64,000 nt of DNA from Botryotinia globosa (lineage: Eukaryota > Ascomycota > Leotiomycetes > Helotiales > Sclerotiniaceae). Location of the stretch: positions 1,674,001 to 1,738,000 of the forward strand of contig RCSZ01000006.1 in the NCBI GenBank assembly GCA_014898425.1, in the 5' to 3' direction. The notes under the pieces are model-generated. The model saw nothing but the letters and a program-made list of their open reading frames with translations. It ran no database searches and had not been told where the DNA came from. Shown piece after piece: positions 12,701-23,900 of the stretch (positions within the stretch are counted from its first letter, which is position 1; the number at the start of each line of letters is the position of its first letter). A program made the position numbers and the translations under genes.

Positions 12701-13412
12701 CAACGAGATTTGAATCATAACCAAAGGTGGCAGAACCGTGAAGACTTCGGCGCTTTGCGACTGGACTTCCGAGAGTCGCTTGTTCCAGATTCATGACGGG
12801 ATCGCTGCGCTTCAGTGGACTTGAAGTGGATGCGCAATCACTCGCTCCGTCACTGCCTAGTCTCCCAAATGCCTGGTTGGCCGGCGCATTTGCGTCCAAG
12901 TGCAATTGCATTCTCGGGAGCGTCTCGAAGGCCTTTCTCTCCGCCGGACTGCTGCCTCGAAAATTTTCTTGCCCACCCATATAACCCAGTGGTGTCGGAG
13001 TCGCGTTGCCCGTATCAATTGTTTGGCTCAATGCCCGCTTCATAGGACTTCTGGGGGAGGTTCGTAGACGGGTCGCCTGTCGAGGAGGGGCCGTCTTGGC
13101 TCGCGACGAGGATCGAAGTGCCAATCTTGCGCTGGGAGGAAATGGGACGGCCAGTGGTGATGGAGTATGGGGTGTATTTGTGCCTGCAAACACCGCAGGG
13201 TATGACGATGCGCGCTTGGATGGCGACACTGGAGATGGCGACAGTGGAGATTGGGGGGAAGGGCTTGGTGATTTAGTGGCCAGTCGGAACTTGGATGGTG
13301 AGCGCGATAAAGAACGTCTTAGCGATCTGACTGCTGAGGTAACATCAACGTGGTGAGCATGTGTGGGTGATGGTAAAGTGAGAGTGCCTCCGCCGCTGTT
13401 GGAGTACGACAT
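9799..13412 (-). CDS. wee1: Mitosis inhibitor protein kinase Wee1/Swe1
   Basis: Two exons, 13412-10602 and 10551-9799, encode about 1187 residues. The kinase holds CDK1 inactive by phosphorylating its inhibitory tyrosine before mitosis, acting in the nucleus and cytoplasm. The N-terminal 800 residues are disordered, rich in S, P and T, with many SP/TP sites, as in other fungal homologues. The start MSYSNSGGGTLTLPSP is the first in-frame ATG. Kinase domain: glycine loop IGTGEFSQVYKV (about 802), FAVKK (about 850), HLDIKPAN with catalytic Asp 951, DFG at 969, and GDREYIGPE in place of the usual APE segment, a Wee1 hallmark. The intron at 10601-10552 (50 bases) begins GCAAGT and ends CACAG, with a CTAAC branch site. 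A GT at the +5 position is out of frame, so a GC-AG intron is the only reading that keeps LLEIGQ-GLEHIHDSG continuous. Confidence 0.93.
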
Positions 13413-14062
13413 GATGTTTGTTGGAATGTCGCGGCTTGATAATTTAAGATGAGTGATCTTCTCTTTCTGGCGCTGAATTCGGAAATTATCTGTCTTGCGA
13501 CATTCGTTACAGAAAGGGAATGTGTCTTTTCTCTTCGTTCCAATGCGAAATGGGGTCGCGTCGTCTCGTCGCAAACTTTTGATTCTAGAAGGAAAAGGGT
13601 TGGAATGAAATGGACCAGTTAATACAGAGTTCTTTGGCGTTGCCGGTCGCTTCGAATGGTCGACAGAATCGACTACAAGTTGAGAAAAGAAATAATCTAA
13701 TCAACAGGTATTGTCCAAAATGGGGTAGTTTATTGGAAATCGATCGGAATGTAGTAGACTGTACAGGTAATAGAAACAAATCGAGGAATGTTGTAGGAAG
13801 AGGATAGTGGTGGCGGAAGAAAAGAGAGAAGAGAGATCTTCTGAAAGGGAAATCGTATTCTGTTGGATGGGTGATGGGCGAAGTCGAGGTCGAGAATTAG
13901 GAGGAGGATGTATATTATCGAAGGTAGTCGCGACTGATGAAAGAGATTCTGTTGTGTGTTGAAATAGAAAAAGAGAAGGAAGTCTTCACGTCATAATTTG
14001 AACGGCCTTCTTTCTTTCCCCCTTTCAAGAAGATATCGCGAAATTGAATATCGAGTGGAAAC

Positions 14063-14120
14063 GACAGTAGAGTGTGGACAGTAGAGTGTGGACAGTAGAG
14101 TGTGGACAGTAGAGTGTGGA
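14063..14120. repeat. 14-bp tandem repeat (ACAGTAGAGTGTGG), about 4 copies
   Basis: Four direct copies of ACAGTAGAGTGTGG, followed by degenerate GGACTGT and GGACCGTAG copies, about 650 bases upstream of the WEE1 start. Confidence 0.85.
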
Positions 14121-15351
14121 CTGTGGACTGTGGACCGTAGACCGTGTAGACCGTAGACAAAGTGTAAGAACTGTACTTGACTTGACTTGACTTGAATCGA
14201 GTTTTGATGTTTCTGTTGGTTTTTGCGGAATTTGGCGTTGGATTGACTTCAAGATCAATCAATGAGTGGGTGGGCGGGTAATGAATGACTTGTCGCAAAA
14301 GGACCTACCTACCCTAATAGGTAGTACCAGTTCTTGGTGCTAGGGAATTTAATCGTGTAGATGTATCGTGCGAATTTGAAGGTTTCTTTCTGTCTGGGTA
14401 CCTTTTCTATTACTTTCTTACTTGGTCTGTTTTTCCGTCGTTCTCTCTTTCCCATAGAAAACCAGTTTCTTATTGACCGTGTTGTGTTGTGTGTTGTGTT
14501 GTGCTGTATCGTATCTGAGAGGATGGAGAGGGAGAGGGAGATGTAGAAGGGGGTGAAGATGTTGGTTGATGTGATATTACTCGAAATGGGAAAGACTTTT
14601 CAAGGTCGTTTAATGTTTAATTTCTTAATTCTTAATTTCTTAATTGCTTCAGGTATGGGATGTTTGTACTTGTAAGGAATTAAGGGAAATGAATTAAATG
14701 TGTAAATGTGTGTGTGTACAGTATTATAATGGTGGATTTATTAGGATACAAGGAGTGAGATTGTATGGTATGTGTGGTATGTAGTAGTAGTAGTAGTAGT
14801 GTAGAGTAGTGTGTATGATGGATGGATGATGGATGGATGATGGATGGATGATGGATGGATCGTTGATATTGATCAATGGGGAATGACTGTCCAGAAAGTT
14901 GTTTACACACGAACGCGTCTTTCTTTTCTTTTCTTTTTTCTTTTTTCTTCTTTTACCCGTTTTTTCGCTTATCCTTGACGCGTTCCAGACAAAAGTTGAT
15001 AGATACTGACTGTATTACTATACATACTCTACCGAGAAAGGTAGTACTTTATAGTACTCACTTTATAATTACTCATTTAGGTAATACTTGATACTGCTAG
15101 CCTCTCATGTTCGTCCTATCTATCTACAATGAAAGTCAGTGTCCCAGTGACCCCTCAGTTCGACCGTGTACGGAGTACAACATATAAACCGTTACAAATT
15201 TCCATCCAAGGAGAAGCAAGGAGACACACGTGACACATCCCCCATCCTCTCCATTCTATTGGGTTTGAGCCTCCAGTATTACATCTAAAGACTAGGTAGG
15301 TCCAACTTTTCATGTCGTTTCAAGTTTACTGTACAGCATACATACTTGAGG

Positions 15352-15450
15352 TGATACTTGATACTTGATACTTGATACTTGATACTTGATACTTGATACT
15401 TGATACTTGATACTTGATACTTGATACTTGATACTTGATACTTGATACTT
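15352..15450. repeat. 7-bp tandem repeat (TGATACT), about 14 copies
   Basis: A near-perfect run of TGATACT units ending in variant CATACTT copies. Confidence 0.92.
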
Positions 15451-15616
15451 CATACTTCACAGGATCTGTGCATCCCGATTGCTGTGTTGTTTATTTACTT
15501 TGCTTATCAACAAACTGTAACCAATGAAACGCGTAAAGCACAGATCACCCCTAGGTATATCTTCACATCTTTCAGTCTTTCTATGGTGAACCCATGAGAT
15601 GGATTGAATCGACGTC

Positions 15617-15655
15617 TTTTTCTTCTTCTTCTTCTTCTTCTTCTTCTTCTTCTTC
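15617..15655. repeat. TTC trinucleotide microsatellite
   Basis: About 13 uninterrupted TTC units. Confidence 0.9.
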
Positions 15656-16746
15656 TCCTTCTAGTCTTTACTAGAACTTCCTTGTTCCATCCACCATCCA
15701 CCCACAGGGCATTGACATTCATTCACATTCACATTCAACCTACTCGACTCTTCTCCACTACTACCCAGTCGCTTGGACCAATTTTACTACTGCTTTTACT
15801 ACTGCTTTTACTACCACACCTGACTGGACTGGACCACTGCCCAACATTACACTTTCCCATCATCCATCATCCATCATCCATCATCCATCATCCATCATCC
15901 ATCATCCATCCATCCACGCTGTAGAGAAAGAATTCCAACATCCCTCACGCGCTTCTTCTCGTGCCACGTATATTTTAGACTCCAGACACGCACGACGAGC
16001 ATCATGGTACTTTTGTAAAGAGAGGGTCTATCTTCATGCTCTACTCTACTTGTCATACCGGTAAATATTAAATCTGCACGGAAGGAAAGGAGAAAGAGAT
16101 GGGTGGAAACTCATTATTAGTCCCATCCATCCCATCCGTAGATGAGAAATTTGAATGTGCGCATGCATGCATGAATGAATGTTTGTTTACTTCCCTTCCC
16201 AATTCAGTCGACGTGTTTGATTATTTACATCAACATCACATAACATCAAAACAAACAAACCAAATCTCCCTACACATTGTACACCGTACCTACACCTATA
16301 GTAGATACCCAGAGCACCAACCAACCCTCGAATTCGGATTCGAACCTCGATTTTTAAATAAACAAAACACCCACGCTATACTACTAACTTACTAGTCCTC
16401 ACCACGCGTATCTCCAATCGCCCACCGGGTTAAATCATTAAAAACAGACCCTATTCCCCATTCGACCCTCTCCTCGGAAAGAAATCAAGTCGATGATGAT
16501 CCAGAATACAATATCCCTAGGGAGTAGGGAGTAGGGAGGATCCGCCTGTGCAGTGCCTGGTCTGTCCGCCGGCGCCGTCAATCTTTACGATTGATTCGAT
16601 GGTGGATAGGGATGCATAGGATAGATAGGATAGGATAGATAGGATATGCAAAAGGCATCTCTCTCCACACTCCTCGGCATGGGAATCTGTGGGCGAATGA
16701 CAGCATGCTTTTCAGAGAGAGCACAAGCAGTATGATACAGCACCAA

Positions 16747-16830
16747 AGATGTGAAGATGTAAAGATGTGAAGATGTAAAGATGTGAAGATGTAAAGATGT
16801 GAAGATGTAAAGATGTGAAGATGTGAAGAT
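16747..16830. repeat. 16-bp tandem repeat (AAGATGTGAAGATGTA)
   Basis: Alternating AAGATGTG and AAGATGTA units, about ten 8-bp copies in all. The repetitive ORFs on the minus strand here are artefacts of this tract. Confidence 0.88.
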
Positions 16831-17418
16831 ATAAGGACAGGATTGGAAACTTGGATATATAGTACTCAAGTACCGGTATGTAGTAGGTAGGTATCTGAGC
16901 AATTAAATTTAGTTTAGAATACTTTGTGTCGATTATCATATATATCCATACATATATATCTCCCTCCTCCATCCATTCCCTCTCTCTATCAAAACACTCA
17001 GCTACCTAACCTAGCCCAAGTATATACACACACTTTCACACTTTCACACTTATAAACCTTTCCCAGCCATTTAATACCCATTCCTCCCGCATTTCTATTT
17101 ATTCCTTTGGAGTATTTAATTACCTACCTAGGTAGTGAGTTACAGGCAGGGAGGGGTCTTTGGGTTCTGATCTGATGAATGGATAGATGGATGGGATTCT
17201 TTATTACTATTATTGCTATCAGATTTGTATTACAGTATATTATTATCGATAATTGTATTAATGATAATCCGCTTTTGAGTGAGTCTGTATTTGTGATTAA
17301 TTAATTGGGATAGATAGATGATTGATAGATGATTAATAGATGATTAATAAATAAATAAATGAATAAATAAATGAATGAATAAATAAATAAATAGTAAATA
17401 AATAGTAAATAAATCAAT

Positions 17419-17560
17419 AATAGATAGATAATAAATAGATAATAAATAGATAATAAATAGATAATAAATAGATAATAAATAGATAATAAATAGATAATAA
17501 ATAGATAATAAATAGATAATAAATAGATAATAAATAGATAATAAATAGATATAATAATAA
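17419..17560. repeat. 11-bp tandem repeat (AAATAGATAAT), about 11 copies
   Basis: An AT-only minisatellite preceded by ATAAATAAATGA-type tetranucleotide tracts from about 17330. It marks the edge of the AT-rich transposon island. Confidence 0.88.
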
Positions 17561-18189
17561 TAAATAGATAATTAATAAATAATATTAAATTAATAAAAGA
17601 ATAAAAGAATCAATTATATTATATAAATCGAATACTTTATTTTCGAGCTATCTCTCTTTTGAGCTATTTTTTTATATTAAAAATTACTTTTTTAGTCTAT
17701 TAATATATCTATTAATATAGAATATAATTGAACGAAAATTTCTATTTATATAATTCAAATTATTTCAAATTTATATTAAAAAAATTAAATTTTTAGTATT
17801 TTTGTAAATCGATTTCTAAGACTACAAATATCGATTTTCAATTTACATAGAAATTATATAGAAATTTAAATTTTTGTAAAATCTATAATAACTTTCAAGG
17901 AAAAATAGCGAAAAATAAATTGGATAATTTTATTATAAATTTATAAGATATTCAATTTAAAAAAATTTAAAAAAATAAACAATCCTTATAAATAAATATT
18001 TAAAAAGATACCCTCAAAATTGCAGGAATTATTTATACTATTCTAAACTTATTATATATATTATATCTCTACATTTATTTATTTTTTTAATTTTTTTTAA
18101 AATTTCTATATAAATTTAGATTTGAAATTTTCAAAAAAATATATAATTTTCTTTTAATAATTATTATTAAAAAGTAATGAAAGATTATA

Positions 18190-18860
18190 CTAGCCGTCGG
18201 GGAAAAAGAATTTTTCAGATTATGAATTTGTAAAAGCTTTTTCTCTTATTTCTTTAATTTTTATAAAGGCCAACCCCCAAACCCTCAATCCTCATTACAC
18301 TTGAAATTTAATTATAAATAATAATAATATATTTATATAAAGAATTATAATTATTCTTTAATAATATTAAAAATCTATAAACTTTTGAACCTTTTGTTTT
18401 TTGAGAAAGTATTATATAATTATAATTATAATTATAAAAATCTAAAAAAGACATTTTATTGAAAGTTTACAGGCGAAATCGGTTTATCTTTTTTTTTTAG
18501 ATTTTTTTTTTTTTTTTAGATTTTTTTTTTTTTTTAGATTTTTTAATTTTATTCAGATTTTAGTGAGTCATTTTATATTAGATTATCAATTATACTATTG
18601 AATTATAAAAGCTATAGTATTAAAATAATTTTTATTAATATTAGGTTAGCTATATTCAATATAAACCTCTTTTAATTGATTATATAAATTCTAGTTATAT
18701 TTATACTATTTCAATTTCAATTTTTTATAAAAATCTTAGTTTTGAAGCTAACAATATAAAAAATATATTATTTGAAAATTCTTAATCTCTTATATATAGT
18801 TATCACTTTTTTTCTTTTTTATTTAATTTATATTAGTTTAAATAAGCTGATTCAAAAAAT
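18190..18860. repeat. Inverted copy of the repeat at 21120-21600, heavily RIP-mutated
   Basis: In reverse complement this matches 21120-21600 over several hundred bases: the stretch around ATTTTTTATATTGTTAGC, TCAATTAAAAGA, the tRNA-like segment, the cgcctg..aactttcaataaaa segment, and the TATAATACTTTCTCAAAAA segment. Where they differ, this copy usually has A or T where the other has G or C. Confidence 0.7.
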
Positions 18861-19130
18861 TCTATTATTAATTCAATCATAACGCTGACTAAAAAAACTA
18901 AATTTAATTAATAGAAAGTTTTATATATTATTTATAATTAATCAGAGGGAATCTTATATATACTAATTGATAAATTTGCTATAATTATAGAGATATATGA
19001 TTATATAATATATAAGTATAAAAAAAACTTAACTTGCTTCTACGAATCCATAAAAAAATCCTTATAAATAAATATTTAAAAAGATACCCTCAAAATTACA
19101 GGGATTATTTATCCTATTCTAAACTTATTA

Positions 19131-19273
19131 TGTCACGTGCATAGAACCAATACACATGGAACCAATAGAAGTCATAAGCTTTACCACTATGCCACGCATA
19201 TAATCTGATTATAAAAGGTATAGTATCAGGGATTGAAATCCTGACAGCTTACTACTATATATATATCCTAATA
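19131..19273 (-). repeat. LTR (3' LTR in element orientation) of the TRIM-like element
   Basis: 143 bases, matching 19548-19690 apart from scattered, mostly transition, differences. Confidence 0.82.
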
Positions 19274-19547
19274 GAGCTCCCCTCTTTTATTCTTTTCGTC
19301 CCGAAAAGGCTAATAATTATGGAGAATATTTATTTATATAATTAATCATATGATATATAATACAACAATTGTATTAGCCATATCCTCATTATTAATAATC
19401 AATTATTAATGAATTCAGAATACCCAATCATTAAGTAGTACATCCTTGTTTCTAATCTATTTCTTATTAGGAAAATCTATTCCCAATCAAGCAAGCTCTA
19501 ATCAGAGATCCCAGAACTATATCCACTTGGTTTAATCCTTGATATTC

Positions 19548-19690
19548 TGTTATGTGTATAAAACTAATATATATAGAACCAATAGAAGTCATAAGCTTTA
19601 TCATTACGCCACACACGCAATCTGACCATAAAAGGCATAGTATCAGGGATTGAAGTCCTAACAGCTTACTACTATATATATATCCTAACA
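19548..19690 (-). repeat. LTR (5' LTR in element orientation) of the TRIM-like element
   Basis: 143 bases with intact TG and CA ends on the minus strand. It contains the shared core AGAACCAATAGAAGTCATAA (plus strand). Confidence 0.82.
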
Positions 19691-20073
19691 TATTATATAT
19701 TATATCTCTACATTTATTCATTTTTTAATTTTTTTTTCAAATTTCTATGTAAATCTAGATTTGAAATTTTTAAAAAAATATATAATTTTCTTTTAATGAT
19801 TATTATTAAAAAGTAATTAAAGATTATATAAAAATTAGAAATTTATATATGATTTCTAGATAAATTCAAAAATCGATATTTTAAAGTTTTAAATTTCAAT
19901 TCAAAAAAATCTGAAAAATCAGAAAATTTTAAGGCAAGCTTGAAATGGTTCGAATTATATATATATTTTTCTTAAATTTTATCAAATATTGATAAAGATA
20001 TTAATAAACTAAAAAAAGTAATTTTTGATGTAAAAGAGTAGCCCAAAACAGGGGTGGCTCGAAAGTAGAGTAA

Positions 20074-20235
20074 TTGTCAGGGTGTAGGTAAAGACTTATA
20101 TTATACCATAAGGGTTCTAAGTGCTATGAAAGGTTGAGGCTCTATTATAGGGAATAGGGCCCGCTAAGGGCACACTAGGGTCCATGCCTGAGGCACGAAG
20201 GCAACGTAGTTGGCGCCGTGACAGTAATCGACTTA
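20074..20235. other. GC-normal island inside the AT-rich block, unassigned
   Basis: About 160 bases of ordinary composition directly outside the right TIR of the 17631-20073 element. They end in TTGGCGCCGTGACAG, which resembles the junction just inside the left LTR of some fungal and plant LTR retrotransposons. It could be a retroelement fragment, but no matching LTR is present in the window. Confidence 0.3.
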
Positions 20236-21119
20236 TATTCAAATATCTTATCTATCTTTTTACTCAACTATCTTTCTATTTATAAATATTTAAGAATAAA
20301 TATACGTATACTATTATCAGATTATTTTATATAATGAATATAATACTTAATATTTTCTTATCTTTTCTTTATATTAAATACTACTTTTTATAAATAAATA
20401 AAATAAAATAGGATATATATAATTAGGTTATAAATAATATATATCTAAATATATAGAAACTTTATCTCTATTTCTATTTATTTCTATATCTATATCTATT
20501 CAAATAAATATATTATAATTTTCCTATTTTACTCAATTCATTTTTATTAATACTATCTGCTCAAATACTAATATTTAGAATAATAATATAAATAATATTA
20601 CTAAATAAATATAATATAACATTAAAGAATATATAAATATAAATAATTAGTTTTATATACTTAAAATCTCTTTTTTAATTTCAATTTCAATTTCAATTTC
20701 ATATTTTTTTTTTCATTCTATATCTTATATTTAGTTTTTCAATTAGTTTTCAAAATACAACTTTTCTATATTTGATTAAAAATACTTTAATATTCCATTT
20801 CGATATTTCAATTTATAATAACTTTATTAATCTGATTTCAATTTGAATAAATATAATATTGTGTAATAAAAAAATAATCAATTCTATTATTCATTCAGTT
20901 TTCATTTGGTTTTAAATTATTGGAGGTTTACCTCCTTAATATTTTTATCGCTCACGAGAACCAAAGGTATATATAAACACAAAAAAAGAGAACCTCGCTT
21001 AGTGAAACCCAATTCAAGTGATTTGATTGGTTCAATTTAAGCGATCTAATTGACTCGACTTTCTTAGTATTGTAGTTATAACACAATTCCTTACTTTTTC
21101 AACAAAATCATTTAAATTA
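20236..21119. other. AT-rich decayed repeat DNA, no gene
   Basis: Very high A+T with no frame. A less biased stretch around 20925-21060 may be a less mutated fragment. Confidence 0.5.
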
Positions 21120-21600
21120 GTTTATTCAAATTAATATAAATTGAATGAAAAGAAAAGAAAAGTGGTAATTATATATAAAAAGCTAAGAGCTTTCAAATGA
21201 TATATTTTTTATATTGCTAGCTTCAAAACTAAGGGTTTTCCAAAAGATTGAAATTTAATTAATATAAATATAGTTAGAGCTTATATAATCAATTAAAAGA
21301 AGGTTATATTGAATATAGTAAGTCTAAAATTAATAAAAATTATTTTAATACTATAGCTTTCGTGATTCAGTGGTATAGTTAATGATTCGAAGTAAAGTAA
21401 CCCACTAAAATAAAAAATAAAAAATAAAAAATAAAAAATAAAAAATAAAAGAGGTAAACCGACTTCGCCTGCAAGCTTTCAATAAAATTTCTTTTTTAGA
21501 TTTTTATAATAATAAATATAATTATATAATACTTTCTCAAAAAGCAAGGGGTCCGGGGGCTCGCAGGCCCCTGGTATTAATTGAAATTAAAATTTCAAAA
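21120..21600. repeat. Inverted partner of the 18190-18860 repeat, less mutated, with tRNA-like segment
   Basis: It matches the reverse complement of 18190-18860. Around 21357-21391 lies GCTTTCGTGATTCAGTGG followed by TATAGTT, which resembles the 5' half of a eukaryotic tRNA-Gly (A box). A run of TAAAAAA units follows at about 21400-21450. This fits a tRNA-derived SINE head or a captured tRNA fragment. No complete cloverleaf can be drawn, so no tRNA gene is claimed. Confidence 0.6.
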
Positions 21601-22466
21601 CAAAAATTGAAAAATTGAAAAGTTTTTTTCAAAAGCTAAAAGATTAATTATATAAACTTTTAAAATATTATATTGTTTTAAACTATTTATTAATTGATTA
21701 ACATAATTTAAAATAACTTTGAACTTAATATAATAATTAAATCAATCGATTATTTTCATTTAATATAAAAATTATTAATTTTAAAATTAAATTTATAAAA
21801 TCAGGATTTATTATTGATTATTTTCATTAAAAAGATTATAAGATTACAAAATCACATTTTGAAAACTAGTTATGAAATTGAGTATAATCTCAAACACTAG
21901 CAAAGTATCTATATCTACATCTACATCTACATCTAAGACTTACTTCTAGATAAATCTATACTTGATTGGATCGGAATTGTAAATTAAGAATCCTACCTAC
22001 ATTCTATTGTTTATTTTATTCTATTATCCTATTATCCTATTCTATTCTACGATCGTTCATAATGAATATGTTGGATCTATCAATCTTAATTCTCTCACAA
22101 GTTATAAGTGTAATGAATAATTAATTACATGTACCTACCTGCCTAGATATTACACAAGGAATTGAAATGTTTGGTTTATTTATTTATTTATTTATTTATT
22201 TAGATGGGGAGGGAGGGAGGGGGTTGTTAATAATTTTGTTTTATTAGTTGATTGGGATTGGGATTGTAATGGGGATTGTAATAAGGGTTCATTTCATTTC
22301 GTGTAGTTTATGCGATTAGTTTGTTCATTTATTGATCTATCGATTAGTCTATTAGTCTATGTATCAGTCTTACTCAGAATGGGAGAGGACGTGAGTAAGT
22401 GAGTGAATAAGTAAGTAAGTTAATAGATGATTTGATTGATTGATATTGATATTGACATTGATATAT
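21601..22466. other. AT-rich intergenic with short tandem tracts
   Basis: The first 300 bases are decayed AT-rich repeat. Then comes more ordinary sequence with ATCTAC, CTATT and TTTA microsatellites (TTTA at about 22175-22201). No gene was seen. Confidence 0.5.
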
Positions 22467-23900
22467 ATATAACCGATATCCCTACATCTTGCACATCCCT
22501 GTATCTTGCACATTTTGACTTATTAAATCAAAAATCAATTTTAAATTCAAATATCATTATAATAGTTTTAAAATTAAACTAATAAGACTTTATATTTATT
22601 TAAAAAAAATATTAAAAATTTAAAAGATTTGAAATTATAAATTAAATATTATTTGATTTTTAATAATATTATTCTAAGATATTAATAATATAATAAAAAC
22701 TATATATTAAAATAAATTATATAATTAAAAATAGTTTTTTATATTCTTTTTTATTATTATTATTAATTGAAAATTTAAAATTTCAAAAAATATAAATAAT
22801 CAAGTTTTATATAAAACTTTAAATTTTATATAACTTTAAGAAAACAAAAAATGATTTCAAAATAATTGTTTTTAAAATATTATAATATATTTATTTATAA
22901 TTTTTTCAAAAAAATTGAATATTTAAATTTAATTTATAAAGTTATATTTTTATATATTAAAAAATATATAATATAATAATAATAAATAATATCAAAATAA
23001 AATATTATTTAGAAATTTTAATAATTATATTATATAAAAAATATATAAAAGAAAATAATAATAATTAAAATAAATTATTTTAATATTTCAATTAAAAAGT
23101 TTATTATATATCTTTTTTTTAATTAGAAATATTATATTTTCTTTTTTAAAAGAATTTTATTTATCAAAAAGTCTTCAAATTATATAATATTTCTAAGGAT
23201 TTTGAAATTTAAATTCAATTTTAATTTAATTTTATAATATTAATTATTATTTATTAATTTCAAAATTTAAATTATATTCAAAATTTCTTTTCAAAATATA
23301 TTTCAATAAAAATTCTTTATTATTAATTATATAATTCTAATATTTAAATATGAATATTTTTTAATAATTAATTATATATATAAATATATAATAAAATATA
23401 GTTTTTTATTATTTCAATATTAATATTAATATATAAATAATATATTATAATTAATTCCTTTTCAAAATAATATAAACATTTAATTTATTAAAGATTTTTA
23501 TTAAAAATAAAACTAATTATTAGAAATCTTATTATATATTGATATAATTTCGAATTTTTAATATTAAATATAACTTTTTTTGATTCTTTATATTAAAATG
23601 TTTTCAAATTTATATAAAAACATTCTAAAAACAAACTTTTATTATTTTTATTATTAAATAAATTAATATATAATATTCTTATCTTAATAAACTCAATATT
23701 AAAATTTCTATTTTATTAATAATTATAATTTCAATTTTATTTTTTTATATAAAAGAAATAATATTACAATAATTATATTATAATTTTCAATAGAATATAA
23801 TAATTAGTTGATTATATATTATTTTTGAAATATTATTTTTAGAAGAAATAAAAGTGTGCAAGATACAGGGTTGTGCAAGATGTAGGGATATCGGTTATAT
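22467..23900. mobile_element. Decayed TIR transposon, both ends present
   Basis: 1434 bases, about 85-90% A+T. The left terminus is ATATAACCGATATCCCTACA and the reverse complement of the right terminus is ATATAACCGATATCCCTACA as well. The inverted repeat continues through ATCTTGCACA..CCCTGTATC for about 45 bases, and the termini keep normal GC content while the interior is saturated with A and T. A TA-type target duplication is possible (TAT|ATATAA on the left) but cannot be resolved from the AT repeats. It is homologous to 1-939 in inverted orientation. No transposase frame survives. Confidence 0.8.

Larger units (their letters stand above)
13413..17600. other. Intergenic upstream of WEE1, microsatellite-rich
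   Basis: The first few hundred bases are presumably the WEE1 promoter and 5' UTR. The rest is unique sequence broken up by simple repeats, listed separately. Open frames here (for example 15604-15924, leucine-rich from a TTC/CTT tract) follow the repeats and are not credible genes. Confidence 0.5.
19131..19690 (-). mobile_element. Miniature LTR retrotransposon (TRIM-like), complete
   Basis: Two 143-base direct repeats, 19131-19273 and 19548-19690, flank about 274 bases of non-coding interior. Read on the minus strand the 5' LTR runs TGTTAGGATA... to ...CACATAACA (TG..CA ends). The other LTR starts TATTAGGATA, a G-to-A change, and ends GTGACA. The polypurine tract AAAAGAGGGGAGCTC lies directly before the 3' LTR. 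TATTA lies on both outer sides (19126-19130 and 19691-19695) as a 5-bp target duplication. The paralogous sequence near 18050 is the uninterrupted site with one TATTA. The interior has no gag or pol, so this is a non-autonomous element. The primer-binding site is not clear. Confidence 0.82.
17631..20073. mobile_element. Decayed long-TIR transposon with nested insertions
   Basis: The left end at 17631 (TACTTTATTTTCGAGCTATC) and the reverse complement of the right end at 20073 (TACTCTACTTTCGAGCCACC) match for at least 75 bases, differing mainly by C-to-T changes in the left copy. Weaker similarity runs on for about 250 bases. The interior is 85-90% A+T with no frame. It contains a direct repeat of about 205 bases (17980-18185 versus 19055-19130 joined to 19696-19830), one copy of which is split by a retroelement, and another inverted-repeat element at 18190-18860. 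Transposase and superfamily are not recognisable. Confidence 0.6.

Noticed and set aside
15604..15924. Leucine-rich 106-codon frame that looks like a signal or membrane segment
   Set aside because: The leucines come from a TTC/CTT repeat; no gene context.
16747..17560. CRISPR-like regular repeats
   Set aside because: The units are contiguous tandem repeats without spacers, in a fungal genome.
21355..21430. Functional tRNA-Gly gene
   Set aside because: Only the 5' half is similar; no acceptor stem, anticodon arm or T arm can be paired.
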